From positions 1-43,127 of the forward strand of contig CANPYB010000002.1 of assembly GCA_947587605.1 (NCBI GenBank): 43,127 nucleotides of DNA, given 5' to 3'. A model generated the notes under the pieces. It had not been told where the DNA came from. It did no database searches and worked only from the letters and a program-made list of their open reading frames with translations. Within the stretch, counting starts at the first letter, position 1, and every line of letters begins with the position of its first letter. A program made the position numbers and the translations under genes. Source of the stretch: Candidatus Gastranaerophilales bacterium (GTDB lineage Bacteria > Cyanobacteriota > Vampirovibrionia > Gastranaerophilales > Gastranaerophilaceae). Positions 37,723 through 43,127 of this stretch are shown here, piece by piece.

Positions 37723-38451
37723 ATGTACAGATGCACTGAATGTGGAAGAGAATATGATATATGCCCCGATTATTGTGAATGCGGGAATGATATATTTGAT
37801 GAAATAATTGAAGATAATTATTATGAAGAAGAAGAAATAGAAGAACCTGTCAGACCTAAGCGTAAATTAACAAGAGAAGAAAAAGAGGAGTTAGAGCAGG
37901 AAGCTCGTGACAAAAAGAAATCTATGATTGCGGCTATTGCTTGTGTTATTTTGGCAATAACTGTCTTGTTCCTGCCTCCGTACCCCGAAAAGAAAAGTGA
38001 TAAAGTACAAAAACAGGTTAAAACGGCTAATGTTAAATTGCCGGAGTTAAAAACATTCTGGGATGATACTGTTGCATCACCATATAGAAAAACAAAAGAT
38101 CCTGTTTTAAATCTGCCTATTTTAAATCAGAACTTCGCCTCTATTTCACCTCAATTAAGAGAATATTTAAAAGAAGTCGGCGGTGAATTCAACAGGCAGT
38201 GGAATTCGGCTTTAGTTAAAGGGTCGGGTGAATGTAAGGTGGAATTCATTATTAATAAAGAGGGTTCTGTTACTACAAAAAGAATTATTGCTTCATCACA
38301 CAATGAATCTATGGATGATTCGGTATTAATGGCGCTTTCTAATGTAAACAGCTTTGATATTCCGCCTGAGGATTATAAAGGCGAGAGAATTTTTATATCT
38401 TTCAAAGTAAAAGAGGGTGAGGGCTCTAAAATTTATTTCCCTACTAAATAG
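37723..38451 (+). CDS. N-terminal zinc-ribbon, single TM, C-terminal TonB-like domain
   Basis: MYRCTECGREYDICPDYCECG; TM MIAAIACVILAITVLFL; GECKVEFIINKEGSVTTKRIIASSHNESMDDSVLMALSNVNSFDIPPE. Confidence 0.7.
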   Translation: MYRCTECGREYDICPDYCECGNDIFDEIIEDNYYEEEEIEEPVRPKRKLTREEKEELEQEARDKKKSMIAAIACVILAITVLFLPPYPEKKSDKVQKQVKTANVKLPELKTFWDDTVASPYRKTKDPVLNLPILNQNFASISPQLREYLKEVGGEFNRQWNSALVKGSGECKVEFIINKEGSVTTKRIIASSHNESMDDSVLMALSNVNSFDIPPEDYKGERIFISFKVKEGEGSKIYFPTK

Positions 38452-39712
38452 AATTTATCAATTCTAAAAATTCGGGGAATGAGATGTTAACCCATTGAAA
38501 TTCATTGATTTTAACGGGCTTTTCGCATATAAGCCCTGCAATATAACTGCTCATTGCTATTCTGTGATCATGGTAGCATTCAATTTCGCAGTTCCCTTTT
38601 AGTTTTGTTTTTCCGTTAATTATAAATCCGTCTTGTGTTTCTTTTATATCCGCGCCGAGCTTGGTTAGTTCTTTTGCTGTTGCCGTTATTCTGTCTGCTT
38701 CTTTATTTCTTAAATCCTGCGCATTTTTAATGATTGTAGTTCCTTGTGCTTGTGAAGCAATAACGGCAATTATCGGCAGTTCATCAATTAATCGCGGTAT
38801 AATTTCGCCCTCAATTGTTACTGCTTTTAAATCTGAATATTTTACTTGAATATCCGCTGTTTTTTCGTTTGATTGAGTTCTTTCGTTAAGCAGTGTAATA
38901 TCGGCATTCATGGATTTTAAAACGTCAATAATGCCTAAGCGTGTTTCGTTTATTCCCACATTTTTAATTATAATGTCAGAATCGGGAACAATTAATGCGG
39001 CTGCAATAAAAAATGCCGCAGATGAAATATCTCCGGGAATTGTAATATCGACAGAATGAAGCTGAGATTTTTTTATTTGAACTGTATTCTCATTAACTTT
39101 AATATCAGCGCCCATTGCAGATAGCATAAGCTCCGTATGGTTTCTGGATTTATAAGGCTCCGTAAAGGATGTAATACCCTCGGCATTAAGCCCTGCCAAT
39201 AAAATACACGATTTTACCTGCGCTGAAGCAAGTTTAGAGTTATAATTAATTCCGTTCAGCTTACTGCCTTTAATTTTTATGGGAAGTTTATAATCGTTAT
39301 GGATAAATTCAGCGCCCATAAGCTCTAACGGTTCAATAACTCTTTTCATCGGACGGCGCGATAAACTTTTATCACCAAACAATTCGGAATTAAAATTTTG
39401 CCCTGCAAGTATTCCCGCCATTAATCTTGTTGTTGTTCCCGAATTTCCGCAGTCAAGTGCCGATAATGCTTCTGTTAATGCGTTTTTTGAGTCAATAATA
39501 AGTTCTTTCGAGTTAATTTTTTCAACATTGCAACCCAGCATTTCTATGATTTTTAAAGTTGACATACAATCAGCGCCGAGAGAGTAATTGGAAATTTTTG
39601 CACTACCCTTTGTTAGGGCTGATAACATAAAAGCTCTATGGGTAATGGATTTATCCGCGGGAATTTCAATTGTACCTTTCAGCGGTTTTGATTTTTCAAC
39701 TGTAATATTCAT
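38444..39712 (-). CDS. aroA: 3-phosphoshikimate 1-carboxyvinyltransferase
   Basis: PLKGTIEIPADKSITHRAFMLSAL, DCGNSGTTTRLMAGIL, GDKSLSRRPMKRVIEPL, IPGDISSAAFF, DHRIAMS. Confidence 0.96.
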   Translation of the reverse strand: MNITVEKSKPLKGTIEIPADKSITHRAFMLSALTKGSAKISNYSLGADCMSTLKIIEMLGCNVEKINSKELIIDSKNALTEALSALDCGNSGTTTRLMAGILAGQNFNSELFGDKSLSRRPMKRVIEPLELMGAEFIHNDYKLPIKIKGSKLNGINYNSKLASAQVKSCILLAGLNAEGITSFTEPYKSRNHTELMLSAMGADIKVNENTVQIKKSQLHSVDITIPGDISSAAFFIAAALIVPDSDIIIKNVGINETRLGIIDVLKSMNADITLLNERTQSNEKTADIQVKYSDLKAVTIEGEIIPRLIDELPIIAVIASQAQGTTIIKNAQDLRNKEADRITATAKELTKLGADIKETQDGFIINGKTKLKGNCEIECYHDHRIAMSSYIAGLICEKPVKINEFQWVNISFPEFLELINSI

Positions 39713-39852
39713 CTATAATCTCTGTTTATTTTTTCGGGGTGGTTGGATTGCGATAAAACAATTTCTCGGTATTCGTTTTTATCAATGTTAACACCCATAT
39801 TTTTTATATTGATTTTAAATTTTTTTGATTTTTTCTTTTTATTTTCGTCCAT
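39709..39852 (-). CDS. Candidate 47-aa small protein between carB and aroA
   Basis: Translates as MDENKKKKSKKFKINIKNMGVNIDKNEYREIVLSQSNHPEKINRDYR; stop overlaps the aroA start (ATGA); below the ORF-track length cutoff. Confidence 0.45.
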   Translation of the reverse strand: MDENKKKKSKKFKINIKNMGVNIDKNEYREIVLSQSNHPEKINRDYR

Positions 39853-39857
39853 ATATT

Positions 39858-42800
39858 TTATACCGTCATTGGAGTTTTTGTTCTGTATTTTTCTATACTG
39901 TCATAAGTCAAGTCGGGATTTCCCATATAATACTGCAGCGCTTCTAAATATGCTTTAGCTGTATCAAGCACCGTAAAGCATGGTGTTGAATACATTTCGG
40001 CAAGAGTTCTTATTAAAAACCCTCTGTCCTCTGAGCCATATCGAACGGAATTATTGTTTGTTGTAGGGGTATTTATAATAAAGCACAGGTCTTTATTTTT
40101 CATATTTCTCTGCATTTTTTGGATATCAAATTTTTCTATTTCTTTAGATTCTATATTATGCAGTTTTAAGAATTTATGAGTACCTGTTGTCGCAACCAGT
40201 CTGTATCCTAAATCAACCAGAGTTTGTGCAACGCTTACGCAGTCTTTTTTATAGTGGTCGTTTATTGATATAAGTACATTGCCTCTTTGGGTAGAAAGTT
40301 TATATCCCGCAGCTAAAAATCCTTTAGCAAGCGCTCTTTCATAGCTTGTATCAATGCCCAAAACTTCGCCTGTTGACTTCATTTCGGGAGCTAATGCGGG
40401 GTCTATTCTATTGAGTTTTTGGAACGAGAATATCGGTATCTTAGCGCATACAAGGTTTGTAGTATCTGCTAAGCCCGGTTTATATCCTTGGTCGATTATG
40501 GATTTACCGAGTATCGCGTCTATGGCTATTTTAACCATGGGTATGCCCGTTACTTTGCTTAAAATCGGCACTGTTCTTGAAGCACGAGGGTTTACCTCAA
40601 TAATATATGCAATATTATCTTTTAAGACAAATTGAATATTCATTAAACCTTTTACTTTCAAGGCTCTTGCAATTTTTTCGGTGTAATTTACAAGATTTTT
40701 TATTATATCATCGGGTATTGTTCTTGTAGGGTAAAGTGCAATAGAGTCGCCCGAGTGAATACCTGCGCGCTCGATATGCTCTGTTATTGCAGGGATTAAT
40801 ACGTTTTCTCCGTCTGATATTGCGTCTAATTCAAGTTCTGTACCTTCTATATATTGGTCAATCAAAATCGGATGTTCATCGGAGAACTTTAACGCACCCT
40901 CGATGTATGAAATTAACTCATCTTTATTATATACAACCTGCATTCCGCGTCCGCCGATTACGTAAGACGGGCGAACCAAAAGCGGATACCCAAGAGTTTT
41001 CGCAACTTCTAATGCTTCAGATTGTTTACGTACGGCATATCCTTTTGGCTGCGGGATTTTTAAATCTCTTAAAAGCTGTTCAAACAGTTTCCTGTCTTCT
41101 GCAGTATTTATTGACTCTAAAGAAGTCCCAAGTATCTTTACTCCGCGGTCATAGAGTTTCGGCGCTAAATTTATTGCTGTCTGTCCGCCAAATTGAACCA
41201 TTACGCCCTCGGGATTTTCTTTTTCAATAATATTCATTATATTTTCAATGTGCATAGGTTCAAAATATAATTTATCCGCTACGTCAAAATCGGTTGACAG
41301 CGTTTCGGGGTTTGAATTGACTATTAAAGATTTATAGTTATTGTTTCTTACTTCCCATGCAGCATGTACCGAGCAGTAATCAAATTCTATTCCCTGTCCT
41401 ATTCTTATCGGGCCTGACCCCAGTATAAGTATTTTTTTATCGTTAGTATTGGCTTGTGATTCATCAACTTCATTGTATGTTGAGTAATAATAAGGTGTAT
41501 ATGCTTTAAACTCTGCCGCACATGTATCTACTATTTTAAATGAAGCACTTATTGAATTCTCTTTTTTTATTCGCTCTATTTCCGCAACGGATTTTTGTGT
41601 GTATTTTGCAATTTCTTCATCTAAAAATCCTTTTTCTTTTGCTTCTAAATACAGAGCAGGTGTGAAAGTTTCCGTTTTCAGCTTGTTTTCAAAATCAACA
41701 AGAGATTTTATTTTATATATAAACCATTTATCTATTTTTGTTATTTTATTAATTTCATTAACGCTTATACCGCGGTTTAGGGCTTCTGCCACTCTGAAAA
41801 TTCTTCTGTCGTCTTGAACATGCAGTAATGCTTTTAATTCTTCCTCGCTGCATTCCATGTGGCGTCCGCGCAGCAACCCCGTATATTTTGATTCTATTGA
41901 AGTTATAGCTTTTTTAAACGAGCTTTCAAAGGTTCTTCCTATTGCCATAACTTCGCCCGTAGCTTTCATTTTTGTGCCTAAAATTCTGTCGCCGTGTTTA
42001 AATTTATCAAACGGCCATTTCGGAATTTTTGTTACCACATAGTCAATAGCAGGTTCAAAAGCAGCTACCGTCTTTTTGGTTATTGAGTTTGGAATTTCGT
42101 GCAAATTGTAACCTATTGCAATTTTTGTTGTTATTTTTGCTATCGGATACCCCGTTGCCTTTGAGGCAAGTGCGGATGAGCGGCTTACACGAGGGTTTAC
42201 CTCTATTACATAGTATTGGTTGCTTACGGTATCTAAAGCAAATTGAACATTACAACCGCCTTCTATCTTTAATGCTCTTATAATTTTTAATGCCGCACTT
42301 CTTAACATTTGGCATTCTTTATTTGTAAGAGTTTGAGTGGGCGCAACAACGAAGCTGTCGCCTGTATGAATACCTATAGGGTCTATATTTTCCATATTAC
42401 AAATTGCTATGCTTGTATTATTGGCGTCGCGGATTACTTCGTATTCGATTTCTTTATATCCCGCGATACTTTTTTCAACAAGTACTTGTGAAATAGGGCT
42501 TAAAGATAATCCCGTGTAAACTATATCCTCATATTCTCCGTAGTTATTTGCAATTCCTCCGCCTGTTCCACCTAAGGTATAAGCGGGTCTTACTATTATC
42601 GGGAATCCTATTTTTTGTGCGAATTTTTTTGCGTCCTCGTAACTTGAAACAATGTCGCTTTCGGGGATTGGCTCGCCTATTTCCAGCATTAAATTTTTAA
42701 ACATTTCCCTGTCTTCGGCTTTTTTTATTGAGTCTATTTTTGTCCCTAAAAGCTGTACGTTATATTTTTCTAAAATACCTGCTTCATTTAATTTTACGGC

Positions 42801-43094
42801 AAGATTTAACCCGGTCTGCCCGCCAAGAGTAGCAATGATACCGTATGGGCGCTCTTTTTCTATGATGTATGTTAAAGATTCTAAGGTTAACGGCTCGATA
42901 TAAACTTTATCGGCAATATTTTCATCGGTCATAATGGTTGCGGGGTTTGAATTTACAAGGATTACTTCAATATTTTCTTCCTTTAAAGCCCTGCACGCCT
43001 GCACGCCCGCATAATCAAACTCTGCCGCCTGCCCTATGACAATCGGCCCGGAGCCTATTACAAGTACCTTTTTTATATCTTTATTTATCGGCAT
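39858..43094 (-). CDS. carB: Carbamoyl-phosphate synthase large subunit
   Basis: VLVIGSGPIVIGQAAEFDYAGVQACRALKEE, ATLGGQTGLNLAVKL, RPAYTLGGTGGGIANN, ILGSGPIRIGQGIEFDYCSVHA. Confidence 0.98.
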   Translation of the reverse strand: MPINKDIKKVLVIGSGPIVIGQAAEFDYAGVQACRALKEENIEVILVNSNPATIMTDENIADKVYIEPLTLESLTYIIEKERPYGIIATLGGQTGLNLAVKLNEAGILEKYNVQLLGTKIDSIKKAEDREMFKNLMLEIGEPIPESDIVSSYEDAKKFAQKIGFPIIVRPAYTLGGTGGGIANNYGEYEDIVYTGLSLSPISQVLVEKSIAGYKEIEYEVIRDANNTSIAICNMENIDPIGIHTGDSFVVAPTQTLTNKECQMLRSAALKIIRALKIEGGCNVQFALDTVSNQYYVIEVNPRVSRSSALASKATGYPIAKITTKIAIGYNLHEIPNSITKKTVAAFEPAIDYVVTKIPKWPFDKFKHGDRILGTKMKATGEVMAIGRTFESSFKKAITSIESKYTGLLRGRHMECSEEELKALLHVQDDRRIFRVAEALNRGISVNEINKITKIDKWFIYKIKSLVDFENKLKTETFTPALYLEAKEKGFLDEEIAKYTQKSVAEIERIKKENSISASFKIVDTCAAEFKAYTPYYYSTYNEVDESQANTNDKKILILGSGPIRIGQGIEFDYCSVHAAWEVRNNNYKSLIVNSNPETLSTDFDVADKLYFEPMHIENIMNIIEKENPEGVMVQFGGQTAINLAPKLYDRGVKILGTSLESINTAEDRKLFEQLLRDLKIPQPKGYAVRKQSEALEVAKTLGYPLLVRPSYVIGGRGMQVVYNKDELISYIEGALKFSDEHPILIDQYIEGTELELDAISDGENVLIPAITEHIERAGIHSGDSIALYPTRTIPDDIIKNLVNYTEKIARALKVKGLMNIQFVLKDNIAYIIEVNPRASRTVPILSKVTGIPMVKIAIDAILGKSIIDQGYKPGLADTTNLVCAKIPIFSFQKLNRIDPALAPEMKSTGEVLGIDTSYERALAKGFLAAGYKLSTQRGNVLISINDHYKKDCVSVAQTLVDLGYRLVATTGTHKFLKLHNIESKEIEKFDIQKMQRNMKNKDLCFIINTPTTNNNSVRYGSEDRGFLIRTLAEMYSTPCFTVLDTAKAYLEALQYYMGNPDLTYDSIEKYRTKTPMTV

Positions 43095-43127
43095 TTTTCT
43101 ATCCCTTTATACTGTAACTGTTTTACT

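Noticed and set aside
40354-42903. Several plus-strand ORFs of 60-147 aa inside carB
   Set aside because: All antisense to a strongly conserved CDS
1-43127. CRISPR arrays, tRNA/rRNA genes, transposases, prophage genes
   Set aside because: No regular direct repeats with spacers, no T-loop/cloverleaf signatures, and no transposase or phage proteins recognised on either strand

Overview
The window is an AT-rich bacterial chromosome segment, mostly housekeeping genes: murI, AMIN-amidase, trxB-like, rplJ-rplL, infC-rpmI-rplT, CCA-adding enzyme, metK, rpsO, M20 peptidase, pckA, trkA/trkH, aroA, carB. The mix of lineage-specific small proteins, an AMIN-domain amidase and low GC suggests a gut melainabacterial/Gastranaerophilales-type organism (taxonomy is a low-confidence guess). 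The most interesting region is the left end (1-6631), which looks like a complete 2-aminoethylphosphonate (AEP) synthesis and nucleotide-activation locus: phosphonopyruvate decarboxylase C-terminus, AEP transaminase-like gene, PEP mutase with an N-terminal cytidylyltransferase-like domain, a SAM methyltransferase, and a LicC/PntC-like cytidylyltransferase. Two of these genes carry long G/C homopolymers inside the coding sequence: C9 in the transaminase (frame ON) and G9 in the methyltransferase (frame OFF, restored exactly by G10 or G7). A third tract (G10) lies in a short ORF directly upstream of a TagD-like cytidylyltransferase at 11.5 kb. I found no other G/C run this long by eye. Together they suggest slipped-strand phase variation of a phosphonate/phospho-alcohol surface decoration. 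Other points of interest: a ~71-bp repeat downstream of two ribosomal-protein operons in the same relative orientation; a conserved-type AUU start for infC that the ORF track misses; a terminator-like attenuator candidate before pckA whose arm is duplicated at the Shine-Dalgarno; an unlisted 47-codon ORF coupled to aroA; and a vWA / FHA-like membrane / zinc-ribbon-TonB-like gene trio after trkH.
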